A model generated the notes under the pieces. It worked only from the letters and a program-made list of their open reading frames with translations. It was not told the DNA's origin and did not search any database. Below are positions 33,837 to 42,714 of a stretch of DNA of 64,000 nt, piece after piece. The position numbers were made by a program, and so were the translations under genes. Source of the stretch: Zhengella sedimenti (GTDB lineage: Bacteria; Pseudomonadota; Alphaproteobacteria; Rhizobiales; Rhizobiaceae). The DNA is taken from the NCBI RefSeq assembly GCF_046506625.1, contig NZ_JBKFFP010000001.1, positions 620,001-684,000 on the forward strand, written 5' to 3'. Within the stretch, counting starts at the first letter, position 1, and the number at the start of each line of letters is the position of its first letter.

Positions 33837-36110
33837 TCAGCCGATTTTCCTGGCCGGATCCTTGCCGCGGCCCAGCCAGTTGCCCGTCAGGCTCGACAGC
33901 TTGGCCGGGGAGAGCGGTTTCTCGACCCGGCCGTCAAGTTGGGCAGGCAGTCCGCCATGCAGCGCGCCGGGCCCGTCCCGCGTCACGAGAGCGAAGACAA
34001 GCGGCGGGGTGCCGTCCGGCAGCAGGCCTTCGCGGCGGATGGCGTCCGCCACGTCGCGCCAATCGATATCGGGCAGCACGGTGTCGACGAGCGTCATCCT
34101 GGGATGGCATTCGCGCACGATGGCGATGGCCTGCTCGCCGGTCGAGACGATGCGGAAATCCAGGTTGAGCGTTTCGAGCGCCTGACGGCAGGCGGCCTGC
34201 TGGAATTCATTGTCCTGGACGACAAGCACGTCGATGGTTTCGCGTGTCTGCGCGACAGGGGGAATGGCGCCGCCGGCCTGCTGGCGCGGCCGCGCCGTCG
34301 CGGCTCCTTCCATGCCCCGTGGCCGGGCATTTTCGCGGCCGCGGGTTATCACGGACACGATCGCCTCGCGCAGGGCGGCGGATCGCGCCGGTTTTGCCAG
34401 GCGCTTCGTGATCGCCGGGTCGAAATTTCCCGCTTCCATTTCCGCATCGTCAACGGATGACAGGAAGACAATGGGCAGGCTGGCGGTTGCGGGATCGGAG
34501 CGCAGCCTTTGGGCCACGTCCAGACCGTTTCCGCCGGGCATCCGGTGATCCAGGATAACGCAGTCGACCGGCGCACCCAGCACCGTGGCCCGTTCGACGA
34601 AGGCCAGGCACAGGGCGCCGCTCTCGACAGCGGCCGCCTCGAATTCCCATTGCAGCATCAGTTCCGACAGGATGGAACGGTTGACGGCATTGTCGTCAAC
34701 GATCAGGACGCGCGCGCCCTGTACGTCCGGCGGCAGATGGACAGGGGCTTCGAGGACCTCGTGGACATCGAGCGGAAGGTGGACCCAGAAGCTCGACCCC
34801 TCGCCGGGCTGGCTTTCCACGCCGATCTCGCCGCCCATGCGGTGGACAAGACGCAGGGCGATGGCGAGACCGAGGCCCGGTCCCTCGTGGCGTCCGCGCG
34901 CGGGGCTGTCGCTGCGGGCGAAGCGGTCGAATATCCCGGGCAGGCGCCCCGCCTCGATACCGCAGCCGGTGTCTTCCACCCGGATGCTGATTCGCGCCGT
35001 GCCACGTTCGACCTTGCCGGAAACATCGATCAGGACGTGTCCACGGTCGGTGAATTTCACGGCATTGGAGACGAGGCCTGACAGGATCTGCCGGATACGC
35101 GCGACATCCCCGTTGAAATAGCGCGGCAGGGACGGATCGACCCTGTCGATGATCTCGATGCCTTTCGACGCGGCATCGGGCGCGTGGAACAGGGCGACGT
35201 CCTCGACCGCTTCGGAGAGGCAGAACGGTTGCGGGTCGAGGACAAGCTGTCCGGCCTCGATCCGCGCGAAATCGAGAATGTCGTTCACCGTGGACAGCAA
35301 CGTGTTCCCGGACTTGATGATCACGTTGGTATAGGTGGCTTGGCGCGCGTCCTGGCCGGTGCGGGCCAGAAGCTCGGCCATGCCGAGCACACCATTGAGC
35401 GGCGTGCGGATCTCATGGCTCATGTTGGCGATGAATTCGCCCTTGGTCTTTTCGGCGCGCAGCGCCGCCTGGCGCCAGGCCTCCATGCGCGCGCGGCCCT
35501 CTATGCCTTCGACAAGGACGGAGAACGTCTTGAACAATGCTTCCAGTGCCAGGCCGGCGAAGGCGAGGCAGCCGACGGCAAGCGCGATGTTGGCCGGGCT
35601 CGGAAAGAAGGCGGGAAACAGCAGGAGACCCGGCAGGGCACCCGCAAAGGCCGCCAGTGCAGCGGCGGGGAGTGCCTGGAGGCAATAGCCGCACAGGGCA
35701 ATGGTGAGCAGGATGCACAAGGCGGCCTGCATCGCCTCCGTTTCGCCTCCGGCCACGATGGCCGGGATCATCACGGCAAGGGGAAGGGCAAGGCCGCCGG
35801 CAAAGGCGTTCACGACCACCAGCATCAGCTGCCGGCGGCACGCGTCAGGCTCCATCCTGCGGCCGAGCGACTGCCACCAGACGAAACCGCGCAGGCCGGT
35901 GAAAAGAAGAAGCGAAGCAAGAGGAGCAAGCGCGACCCAGGCGGGCGCATAGGCATGGGCGAGCAGGCCGTGTATGCCTGACATGACCAGCATGCCGCTG
36001 AAAAGCGGAACGACAGCACCTCGCAGGAGCCGGAACTGTGCGTCCGTCAGCAGGTCGCTCCGGGGATGTCCGACCGTCAGGATACGGTCGCGCAACGCCA
36101 GTTTCTCCAA
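33837..36110 (-). CDS. Hybrid sensor histidine kinase with two C-terminal receiver domains
   Basis: A 757-residue membrane kinase. About six hydrophobic segments lie in residues 30-200 with little periplasmic loop, so it may sense something in or near the membrane. The H-box IANMSHEIRTPLNG has the phospho-His at 232. The ATPase domain has N349 (SNAVKF), DTGCG at 380 and GPGLGLA at 411-417. Receiver 1: VLIVDDN, phospho-Asp D521 (ILDHRMP), K573. Receiver 2: VVQDNE, D676, K731; both look functional. There is no HPt or output domain and no partner gene nearby, so its phosphorelay target is elsewhere. The start is TTG at 36110 with GAGGG 6 bases before. Confidence 0.9.
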   Translation of the reverse strand: MEKLALRDRILTVGHPRSDLLTDAQFRLLRGAVVPLFSGMLVMSGIHGLLAHAYAPAWVALAPLASLLLFTGLRGFVWWQSLGRRMEPDACRRQLMLVVVNAFAGGLALPLAVMIPAIVAGGETEAMQAALCILLTIALCGYCLQALPAAALAAFAGALPGLLLFPAFFPSPANIALAVGCLAFAGLALEALFKTFSVLVEGIEGRARMEAWRQAALRAEKTKGEFIANMSHEIRTPLNGVLGMAELLARTGQDARQATYTNVIIKSGNTLLSTVNDILDFARIEAGQLVLDPQPFCLSEAVEDVALFHAPDAASKGIEIIDRVDPSLPRYFNGDVARIRQILSGLVSNAVKFTDRGHVLIDVSGKVERGTARISIRVEDTGCGIEAGRLPGIFDRFARSDSPARGRHEGPGLGLAIALRLVHRMGGEIGVESQPGEGSSFWVHLPLDVHEVLEAPVHLPPDVQGARVLIVDDNAVNRSILSELMLQWEFEAAAVESGALCLAFVERATVLGAPVDCVILDHRMPGGNGLDVAQRLRSDPATASLPIVFLSSVDDAEMEAGNFDPAITKRLAKPARSAALREAIVSVITRGRENARPRGMEGAATARPRQQAGGAIPPVAQTRETIDVLVVQDNEFQQAACRQALETLNLDFRIVSTGEQAIAIVRECHPRMTLVDTVLPDIDWRDVADAIRREGLLPDGTPPLVFALVTRDGPGALHGGLPAQLDGRVEKPLSPAKLSSLTGNWLGRGKDPARKIG

Positions 36111-36177
36111 GGTCTGCCCTCACCTGTGAAGGACGACCATGGCAGGGGAGGGTAAACAAATTTCTTAAAGGAGGGTT

Positions 36178-36203
36178 GCGAGATCCTGTCAGCAGGATCT
36201 CGC
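36178..36203 (-). terminator. Hairpin after the transaldolase gene
   Basis: A perfect 11-bp stem (GCGAGATCCTG with CAGGATCTCGC) with a 4-base loop lies 10 bases after the transaldolase stop. The minus-strand continuation has no solid T-run (it reads AACCCTCCTTT), so it is a likely but imperfect terminator. Confidence 0.6.
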
Positions 36204-36212
36204 AGTTGCCTG

Positions 36213-36869
36213 TCAGCCGCCGATCTTCTGGCCCGTCTTGGCCCAGTCGGCGAGGAACGCTTCCAGGCCCTTGTCGGTGAGCGGATGGCGGACGAGGGCC
36301 TTGAGCGTTGCCGGCGGAATGGTCGCCACGTCGGCGCCGATCAGCGCGGCTTCCCTGACATGGTTCACGGTGCGGATCGACGCCGCGAGGATTTCCGTCT
36401 GGAAACCGTAATTGTCATAGATGGTGCGGATCTCGCCGATCAGGTCCATGCCATTGATGTGGATGTCGTCGAGCCGCCCGATGAACGGGGAAATGAAGGT
36501 CGCGCCGGCCTTGGCCGCCAGCAGCGCCTGGTTGGCGGAGAAGCACAGCGTCACATTGGTCTTCACGCCGTCGGAGGACAAGGCCTTGCAGGCCTTCAGG
36601 CCGTCCAGCGTCAGCGGCACCTTCACGCAGATATTGTCGGCGATCTTCGTGAGGACGGCCGCTTCCCTCATCATGTCGTGATAATCCACCGCCGTGACCT
36701 CGGCGGAAACCGGACCGTCGACGATGGAGCAGATTTCCTTCGTCACTTCCATGATGTCCCGGCCGGATTTCATCACGAGCGAGGGGTTGGTGGTCACGCC
36801 GTCCAGAAGACCCAGATCGGCGAGTTCGCGGATCTCGGCAACGTCGGCTGTATCGACAAAAAACTTCAT
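36213..36869 (-). CDS. Transaldolase / fructose-6-phosphate aldolase (short TalC type)
   Basis: A 218-residue single-domain aldolase of the short Tal/FSA family. The Schiff-base lysine lies in NICVKVPLTLDGLKA; other marks are MKFFVDTADVAEIRE, GVTTNPSLVMKSGRD, TLCFSANQALLAAKAGA and FISPFIGRLDD. Short members may be true transaldolases (pentose phosphate pathway) or fructose-6-phosphate aldolases; the sequence read by eye does not decide. The start at 36869 matches the family N-terminus and has GGAG about 7 bases upstream. It is divergent from priA by 90 bases, a pairing common in rhizobia. Confidence 0.94.
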   Translation of the reverse strand: MKFFVDTADVAEIRELADLGLLDGVTTNPSLVMKSGRDIMEVTKEICSIVDGPVSAEVTAVDYHDMMREAAVLTKIADNICVKVPLTLDGLKACKALSSDGVKTNVTLCFSANQALLAAKAGATFISPFIGRLDDIHINGMDLIGEIRTIYDNYGFQTEILAASIRTVNHVREAALIGADVATIPPATLKALVRHPLTDKGLEAFLADWAKTGQKIGG

Positions 36870-36959
36870 GGGTCGCTCCGTCAATGGCTGCACACGGCCG
36901 CCAGGGCCGTTTGAAAGTCGGCTTCCCCTTATCGCACAATCGGGGCAAGGTCACCCATC

Positions 36960-39143
36960 ATGACGGAAGATTCGGCCGAAAACGGGACGGTCGCGGTGCT
37001 TGTGCCGACGCCCGCCGAGACACCCTACACCTACGCGCTGCCCGCCGGCATGGAGGCGCCGGCGGGTGCGATCGTCCAGGTGCCGCTGGGGCCGCGCATG
37101 GTGGCCGGCGTGGTATGGGACCGGGGCGCCGGACCGGTGGATCCGCGCAAGCTGAGACCGGTGGCGCGGGTGTTCGATTGTCCGCCGCTTTCGGCGGAGA
37201 TGCGGCGGTTCATCGACTGGGTCGCCGGATGGACCCTGTCGCCGCCGGGGCTGGTGGCGCGCATGGCGCTCAGGGCGCCGGCAGCCTTCGAGCCCGAGCC
37301 GCCGCTGGAGGCATTGCGGCTGACGGACATCCGCCCCGACCGGCTGACGGCGGCACGCGAGCGGGTGCTGGAACTGGCCGGCGACGGAATGGCATGGACG
37401 CGCTCCGGGCTTGCCCACGCCGCCGGCGTCTCGTCCGGTGTGATTGACGGACTGACGGCCCATGGCGTGCTTGAGACGGTGCATCTGCCAGCTCCGCCCA
37501 TCGTGCCGGCGCCCGATCCGGCGTATGGGGGCCAGGTCCTGACCGGGGAACAGGACGCGGCGGCAGCGGGGCTGCGCGACGCGGTGCGCGGCGGCGGCTA
37601 CTCGGTCACGCTGCTGGACGGCGTGACAGGATCGGGAAAGACGGAGGTCTATTTCGAAGCGGTCGCGGCGGCGCTGGAACAGGGACGGCAGGTGCTGATC
37701 CTGCTGCCGGAGATCGCGCTGACCCAGGCCTTCCTCGAACGCTTCCAGGACAGGTTCGGCGCCCGGCCTGCCGAATGGCATTCCGACATGGCGCCCAGGG
37801 CGCGCGAAAAGGTCTGGCGGCAGGTGGCGGAAGGCCGCGTGCGCGTGGTCGCCGGCGCCCGCTCGGCGCTGTTCCTGCCCTTCGCCGAACTGGGACTGGT
37901 CGTCGTCGACGAAGAGCACGATCCGGCCTACAAGCAGGAGGACCGCGTCTTCTACAATGCCCGTGACATGGCGGTGGTGCGCGGCCATATCGGCGGCTTC
38001 CCGGTGGTGCTCGCCTCGGCCACGCCGTCGGTGGAAAGCCGGGTGAATGCCGAACAGGGCCGCTACCGGCACATCGCGCTGCCGGTGCGCTACGCCGACG
38101 CGGCGCTGCCGGACCTGAAGGCCATCGACATGCGCAGGCATCCGTCGGCGCGCGGCGGGTTTCTCTCGCCGGTCCTCCTGCAGGCCATGGAGCGCACGCT
38201 GAAGGCCGGCGAACAGTCGCTGCTGTTCCTCAACCGGCGCGGCTATGCACCGCTGACCCTCTGCCGCGTGTGCGGCCACCGGTTCCAGTGTCCGGACTGC
38301 TCAAGCTGGCTGGTGGAACACCGGTTCCGGGGCCAGATCATGTGCCATCATTGCGGCTATAACGAGCCGAAGCCCGAAGCCTGCCCGGAATGCGGCACGC
38401 TGGACCATCTCGTCGCCTGCGGGCCGGGCATCGAACGCATCGCCGAGGAAGCGGCCGCGCATTTTCCCGATGCCCGCATCATCGTCCTGTCCTCGGACCT
38501 GCTGGGCGGGGTCAAGCGGCTGCGGCTGGAACTGGAAGCGATCGCGCAGGGCGAGGCCGACATCGTCGTGGGCACACAGCTTGTCGCCAAGGGGCACAAT
38601 TTCCCCGGCATGACGCTGGTCGGGGTGGTGGATGCCGATATCGGCCTGACCAATGGCGACCCGCGCGCCGCCGAGCGCACATTCCAGCTTCTTTCGCAGG
38701 TGACCGGGCGGGCGGGCCGGACGGGCAAGAAGAGCCATGGCCTGATCCAGACCTACCAGCCGGACCACCCGGTCATGCGGGCCATCGTTTCAGGCGACCG
38801 CGAAGCCTTTTACGAACGCGAGATCGCCGAGCGCGAGAAATCGGGGCTGCCGCCCTTCGGCCGGCTGGCCGGCATCATCGTTTCCGCGCCGACAGCGGGG
38901 GAAGCCATGGGGCATGCGCGGGCGCTGCGCGGCGCTGCGCCACAGGCGCCGGGGATATTGCTGCTCGGCCCGGCCGAGGCGCCGCTGGCGCTCATCCGCG
39001 GGCGGCACCGGGTGCGCCTGCTCGTCCATGGCGAGCGCAAGGCCGACCTGCAGGGATTCATCCGGGCGATGCTGAAAGCCGGCCCCAGGGAGCGCGGGCA
39101 GATCCGGGTGCAGGTCGATATCGACCCGCAGAGCTTCCTGTGA
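36960..39143 (+). CDS. priA: Primosomal protein N', replication restart helicase PriA
   Basis: A 727-residue superfamily 2 helicase that recognises stalled forks and reloads DnaB. The 3'-DNA-binding domain is N-terminal (about 10-110). The helicase core has Walker A DGVTGSGKTEVYFE (about 219-232), the DEEH box in VVVDEEHDPAYKQEDRVFYN and SATPSVES. The zinc-binding insert has eight cysteines: CRVCGHRFQCPDC then MCHHCGYNEPKPEACPEC, read here in two parts. The C-terminal motifs (GTQLVAKGHNFPG, QVTGRAGR) are intact. The ATG at 36960 has AAGG 12 bases upstream, a weak site. Confidence 0.97.
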   Translation: MTEDSAENGTVAVLVPTPAETPYTYALPAGMEAPAGAIVQVPLGPRMVAGVVWDRGAGPVDPRKLRPVARVFDCPPLSAEMRRFIDWVAGWTLSPPGLVARMALRAPAAFEPEPPLEALRLTDIRPDRLTAARERVLELAGDGMAWTRSGLAHAAGVSSGVIDGLTAHGVLETVHLPAPPIVPAPDPAYGGQVLTGEQDAAAAGLRDAVRGGGYSVTLLDGVTGSGKTEVYFEAVAAALEQGRQVLILLPEIALTQAFLERFQDRFGARPAEWHSDMAPRAREKVWRQVAEGRVRVVAGARSALFLPFAELGLVVVDEEHDPAYKQEDRVFYNARDMAVVRGHIGGFPVVLASATPSVESRVNAEQGRYRHIALPVRYADAALPDLKAIDMRRHPSARGGFLSPVLLQAMERTLKAGEQSLLFLNRRGYAPLTLCRVCGHRFQCPDCSSWLVEHRFRGQIMCHHCGYNEPKPEACPECGTLDHLVACGPGIERIAEEAAAHFPDARIIVLSSDLLGGVKRLRLELEAIAQGEADIVVGTQLVAKGHNFPGMTLVGVVDADIGLTNGDPRAAERTFQLLSQVTGRAGRTGKKSHGLIQTYQPDHPVMRAIVSGDREAFYEREIAEREKSGLPPFGRLAGIIVSAPTAGEAMGHARALRGAAPQAPGILLLGPAEAPLALIRGRHRVRLLVHGERKADLQGFIRAMLKAGPRERGQIRVQVDIDPQSFL

Positions 39144-39236
39144 GCGGCCGGCGGAAGGGCGGGGGCTGGCAAAAGCCGTCCGTTCCTGCATTGTGGGCCT
39201 GTGCCGGACGAACGAGGGCAACGAAAAACGGGAACG

Positions 39237-39998
39237 ATGCTGGACGCGATCCGAAATCTCTATGAAGGCAGTTCCCCGGCGGCCTACCGGTTCCGCTACG
39301 CCTTGCTGGCGTTCGACAGCGTCACCATCCTGTTTGTCATCGTCACCTCCTTCATCGCCCGCAACCGGACGATAGAGATCATCGACTTTGCCCTGGGCCT
39401 GGTGATCCTGACCGATTTCTGCCTGCGGGCCTGGATCCAGGCCGAGCGCGGACGGTTCCTGTTGCGGGTGTCCACCTGGGCCGATGCCGCGGCGATCGCC
39501 TCCTTCCTGGCGCCCATAGCGGGCGAGGGATTCGGCTTCCTGCGCATCCTGCGCACGCTGCGCCTGCTGCATACCTACCAGTTGCTGAGCCGGCTCAGGC
39601 AGGATCTGCGCTTCTTCCGCAAGCATGAGGACGTGGTGCTGGCGGTCACCAATCTCGCCGTCTTCCTGTTCGTCATGACCGGGCTGATCTACGTGCTGCA
39701 GCACAATGTCAACCCGCAGATCCGCAACTATGCGGATGCACTCTATTTCACGGTCACGACGCTAACGACGACCGGGTTCGGCGACATCACGCTTACCGGA
39801 ACACCGGGCCGGATGCTCTCGGTGGCGGTCATGATCTTCGGCGTCACGCTCTTCCTGCGCCTGCTGCAGGTGCTGTTCCGGCCTTCGAAAGTGACCCATG
39901 AGTGCAAGACATGCGGGCTGTTCCTGCACGATGCCGACGCGGTGCATTGCAAGCATTGCGGCGCCACCCTGCATATCCGGACGGAAGGGCGTTTCTGA
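39237..39998 (+). CDS. Voltage-gated-type potassium channel subunit with C-terminal zinc ribbon
   Basis: A 253-residue membrane protein with the six-segment plan of a voltage-gated channel. An S4-like helix with regularly spaced arginines lies at 101-121 (FLRILRTLRLLHTYQLLSRL) and the pore filter TTTGFGD at 177-183, giving GFG instead of the usual GYG. The C-terminus after the last membrane segment carries CKTCGLFLHDADAVHCKHC, a two-CxxC zinc-ribbon (C223, C226, C238, C241). The ribbon could regulate the gate by metal or redox state; this is inference. The ATG at 39237 is preferred; a GTG at 39201 would add twelve residues. It follows priA by 93 bases on the same strand. Confidence 0.85.
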   Translation: MLDAIRNLYEGSSPAAYRFRYALLAFDSVTILFVIVTSFIARNRTIEIIDFALGLVILTDFCLRAWIQAERGRFLLRVSTWADAAAIASFLAPIAGEGFGFLRILRTLRLLHTYQLLSRLRQDLRFFRKHEDVVLAVTNLAVFLFVMTGLIYVLQHNVNPQIRNYADALYFTVTTLTTTGFGDITLTGTPGRMLSVAVMIFGVTLFLRLLQVLFRPSKVTHECKTCGLFLHDADAVHCKHCGATLHIRTEGRF

Positions 39999-40046
39999 AG
40001 CTTGCCGGCCGGCGGACCTGACCACCGGCCGTTCGCCGGAGGCCGG

Positions 40047-40463
40047 TCAGCTTCCGGCTGGCCGGATCAGCACATGGTCGATGCGCGACAGGAGATCCGG
40101 CATGTGCTGCCTGACGGCGGCAAGGTCCTCGTCCTCGGAGGCCAGATGAACTGCCTCGATGACATTGGCCAAGGCGAGGCCTTCCGTTGCGCCCAGAATG
40201 CCCGCTTCGCGCAGGAATGCGGTGGCATCTTCGAGGTAGTAGCTTTCCTCATGAATACCGTAGGGATCGCCCTTCGTCAGCGCGATCACCATTTCGGAGG
40301 AATGGTCGCGCAGCGCTTCCCGGGCTTCGGCTTCGGTCTTCGGCTTGGCGAAGTCGAAGTGTTCTCCGGGTTTGGATTTCGTGCCGGGCCCCGATGCGAG
40401 GGCGGGACATGCGATGAGGGTCGCGACAAGGGTGAGTGCCAAGGATCGCCTGGACGTGGTCAT
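40047..40463 (-). CDS. Secreted protein of unknown function (DUF6746-like)
   Basis: A 138-residue protein with a clean signal peptide (MTTSRRSLALTLVATLIACP, cleavage near ALASG). The mature part is largely helical and charged: KPKTEAEAREALRDHSSEMV, then SYYLEDATAFLREAG and IEAVHLASEDEDLAAVRQHM. The pattern of a helix ending in YxLExA resembles small periplasmic DUF6746 proteins as I remember them; that is a weak resemblance. GGAGAG precedes the ATG by about 5 bases. No partner is evident; it ends convergent to the ion channel gene, and a DUF2061 gene lies upstream on the same strand. Confidence 0.65.
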   Translation of the reverse strand: MTTSRRSLALTLVATLIACPALASGPGTKSKPGEHFDFAKPKTEAEAREALRDHSSEMVIALTKGDPYGIHEESYYLEDATAFLREAGILGATEGLALANVIEAVHLASEDEDLAAVRQHMPDLLSRIDHVLIRPAGS

Positions 40464-40604
40464 CTTTCTCTCCAATCGATGGGGGTCAAGGCCCCAACAT
40501 TGAACCTGCCCGCGACAGGAACGCCGCGGCGGCACAACGCATGGCACCGGGTCTGCTGTGTTGCAAGCGGATGCACGCAAGATTGGAATGTTTCCAGACT
40601 GGGA

Positions 40605-40829
40605 TCAGGCTTGCGCGTCCGCCCTGCTCGCCTGGCGGCCCCAGCGCACGAAGCCCCAGAGGCGCTCGTGAACGAAGAACATCACGAAGCCGACCAGCGC
40701 CGCCGATGCTGCAAAGGAAAATGCCCCGGCCAGGCTGCCGGTCTGGAACCAGGCCAGCAGGCTCATGGTCACCAGGCCCAGCACCTGCCACGTGGCGGCT
40801 TTGACGACGGTTCTCAGTCTCGATTCCAT
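40605..40829 (-). CDS. DUF2061 small membrane protein
   Basis: A 74-residue protein with two membrane segments and the DUF2061 outline: an N-terminal RLRTVVKAATWQVLGLVT, a TGSLAGAFSFAASAALVGF segment and FVHERLWGFVRWG at the end. Function unknown; relatives are scattered in Proteobacteria, some fused to sulfate adenylyltransferase-associated genes, but nothing of that kind is near. The ATG at 40829 has a GGGG stretch about 5 bases upstream. It is divergent from an HTH regulator by 123 bases, so that regulator may control it. Confidence 0.8.
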   Translation of the reverse strand: MESRLRTVVKAATWQVLGLVTMSLLAWFQTGSLAGAFSFAASAALVGFVMFFVHERLWGFVRWGRQASRADAQA

Positions 40830-40926
40830 ATCAACCCCGTTTGGTTCCGAACGCCTTCGGGAATAGGCTTTTCTTGCCCACCACGGGAATTCTGATAATC
40901 TGCTGCAAAAAACCGGATTTGATGAT

Positions 40927-40949
40927 TTTTCTCATATCTGACGAGAAAA
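40927..40949 (+). promoter_or_regulatory. Inverted repeat over the start region of the HTH regulator gene
   Basis: TTTTCTC (40927-40933) and GAGAAAA (40943-40949) form a 7-bp palindrome with 9 bases between, ending 3 bases before the regulator's ATG in an A/T-rich stretch unlike the rest of the window. It is a candidate operator for autorepression. Confidence 0.4.
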
Positions 40950-40952
40950 TGC

Positions 40953-41795
40953 ATGGACAAGGAAGAAAGAGCCCGCCTGTTCCGCCACCGGCTTTCCGCC
41001 CGCATGGCCGCGACCGGAATGAGCCGCTCGGCGCTGGCGCGGGCCTGCGGGGTGGACCGTTCGACCATAGCCCAGGTGCTCGGCGGTGCCGACGACCTCC
41101 GGCTGCCGAATGCCCATCTGGCAGCGCAATGCGCCTCGGCGCTCGGCGTTTCGGCCGACTGGCTGCTTGGCCTGTCTGAACGCAGCGAAACGGCGGCGGA
41201 TCTGCTCAAGGCCAGTTTCCGTGTCGCCGACGCCAAGCATACGCCGTCCGACGACCAGATCCGCGAATGGCACCGCGAGGCGGCGGGCCACAAGATCCGC
41301 TACGTGCCGGCGACGCTGCCCGACATCCTGAAGACCGATGCCGTTCTCGACTTCGAATATTCGGCCTTCCTCGACAAGACGCCGGCCCAGGCGACGGCGG
41401 CGGTGGAGGACCAGGCGCAGTTCCTGCAGTCGCCGGGATCGGACTACGAGATCTGCGTGTCGCTGGAGATGATCCGCTCGCTGGCGCGCGGCGAAGGTTA
41501 CTGGTCCGGCCTCCCGGAACGGGCGCGGCGCAGGCAGATCGAGGTGATGGCGGAAAGCTGCGCGCGGCTCTATCCCTCGCTCCGGCTCTATCTCTACGAC
41601 AACCGCAAGGTCTATTCCGCTCCGGTCACCGTGTTCGGGCCGCTGATCGGCGTCGTCTATATCGGCAGCCAGTATCTGGTGTTCCGCGAAAGCCGGCAGG
41701 TGCAGGCGCTGACGGCGCATTTCGACCAGCTCGTGCGCGACTCGGAAGTGGATGCGCGGTCTTCTGCCGCCATGATCGCGTCGATGCTGGACTGA
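40953..41795 (+). CDS. XRE-type helix-turn-helix transcriptional regulator
   Basis: A 280-residue protein. The N-terminal Cro/CI HTH covers about residues 8-67: RLSARMAATGMSRSALARAC is the first part, GVDRSTIAQVLGGAD the recognition helix region, then LAAQCASALGVSADWLLGL. The remaining 200 residues form a predicted alpha/beta domain (DYEICVSLEMIRSLARGEGY; LYPSLRLYLYDNRKVYSAPV; IGVVYIGSQYLVF) that may sense a ligand; I do not recognise its fold. It lies divergent to the DUF2061 gene, with an inverted repeat directly before the ATG and no clear Shine-Dalgarno, so it probably represses itself. The target genes are unknown. Confidence 0.85.
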   Translation: MDKEERARLFRHRLSARMAATGMSRSALARACGVDRSTIAQVLGGADDLRLPNAHLAAQCASALGVSADWLLGLSERSETAADLLKASFRVADAKHTPSDDQIREWHREAAGHKIRYVPATLPDILKTDAVLDFEYSAFLDKTPAQATAAVEDQAQFLQSPGSDYEICVSLEMIRSLARGEGYWSGLPERARRRQIEVMAESCARLYPSLRLYLYDNRKVYSAPVTVFGPLIGVVYIGSQYLVFRESRQVQALTAHFDQLVRDSEVDARSSAAMIASMLD

Positions 41796-41865
41796 GCGGT
41801 CCGGGCCTTGCTCCGGCGTCGCGATCGGCTAGACTCACCGCTACAGCCAAGCAGGAAGCCTTCTC

Positions 41866-42600
41866 ATGACCGGACAGAGTCGGGCGAAATCCAATGCGAT
41901 CGCGGCGCTCGTCGTCATGGCGCTGACCTGCGGCCCGGTCCTTGCCCAGGAAGCCGGCGATCCGGAGACCGGAACCGGCCTGCCGGCCGCCGCCCAGGTC
42001 GAACCCGTTCCCGGCGGCGAAGCGGCCCCCGGCGGGCCGCCGGACGCGCCTTCGGAAGACGACGAGGCAATGGAACCCGTGGCCGTGCAGGATGGCGAAC
42101 CGATCGCCAACGGAGCACCCGACCTGCCCGATCCGGCGGCTGAACCGCCTTCGCTCACCGCCATCGGGTTCGATCATCCGGGTGCGCATTGCCGTTTCCT
42201 GGGTGCCGGGGGCCCGGCGGAGGGCATGAGCGAGGGCGCGGCTGAAAAGGAACTGACAAGCCAGAAAACGGTGCATGCCGATCCGGCGACGCTGTTCTTC
42301 ACCGAGCGCCGTTTCGACGGGTTCGGCACGTTCGAGCGCGGTTACGCACGCGTGAACGGGTTGTTGCGCGAACTGGCGCTGGTCAGCCGGGACAAGAGGC
42401 CCGATGGCGAACGGCGGCGCTACCGGACGCTCGAACCGGTGCCGGTGGCGGTCGATCTCGATTTCACCGTCAGCGGCCGCACGAAGTTGCTGACGCTGCT
42501 CGACGGATCGATCACGGTGGCGCGTGGGGACAACAGCGCGCCGGCTGTGACGGTCACCGGGCTGTGCGGCCCGGATGCCGCCAACCGCTCGGTGAAGTGA
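41866..42600 (+). CDS. Secreted protein of unknown function with Pro/Glu/Ala-rich linker
   Basis: A 244-residue protein. The signal peptide (about 1-27) has a hydrophobic core AIAALVVMALTCGPVLAQE. Residues 30-95 are low-complexity, rich in Pro, Gly, Ala, Glu and Asp, looking like a flexible spacer. The globular part (about 98-244) starts with IGFDHPGAHCRFLGAGG and ends with VTVTGLCGPDAANR; it holds two cysteines that could pair. I do not recognise the domain. It follows the regulator by 70 bases on the same strand, so both may be one transcript. It is probably periplasmic or attached to the envelope. Confidence 0.65.
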   Translation: MTGQSRAKSNAIAALVVMALTCGPVLAQEAGDPETGTGLPAAAQVEPVPGGEAAPGGPPDAPSEDDEAMEPVAVQDGEPIANGAPDLPDPAAEPPSLTAIGFDHPGAHCRFLGAGGPAEGMSEGAAEKELTSQKTVHADPATLFFTERRFDGFGTFERGYARVNGLLRELALVSRDKRPDGERRRYRTLEPVPVAVDLDFTVSGRTKLLTLLDGSITVARGDNSAPAVTVTGLCGPDAANRSVK

Positions 42601-42628
42601 GCGTGAACGCCGCTTGACAGGGGCCACA

Positions 42629-42669
42629 GGCCGGGATTCTTCTCGCGGCGCTGGCGGCCAATCCCGGCC
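42629..42669 (+). other. Inverted repeat in the gap before the small membrane protein gene
   Basis: A perfect 10-bp stem (GGCCGGGATT at 42629-42638 with AATCCCGGCC at 42660-42669) encloses 21 bases. It lies between two same-strand genes, 45 bases before the next ATG, and could act as terminator or attenuator. No T-run. Confidence 0.4.
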
Positions 42670-42714
42670 CCTGGCGATTCGGCCCGATCATCCCCCTCTT
42701 CAAGGAGCCAGCCG

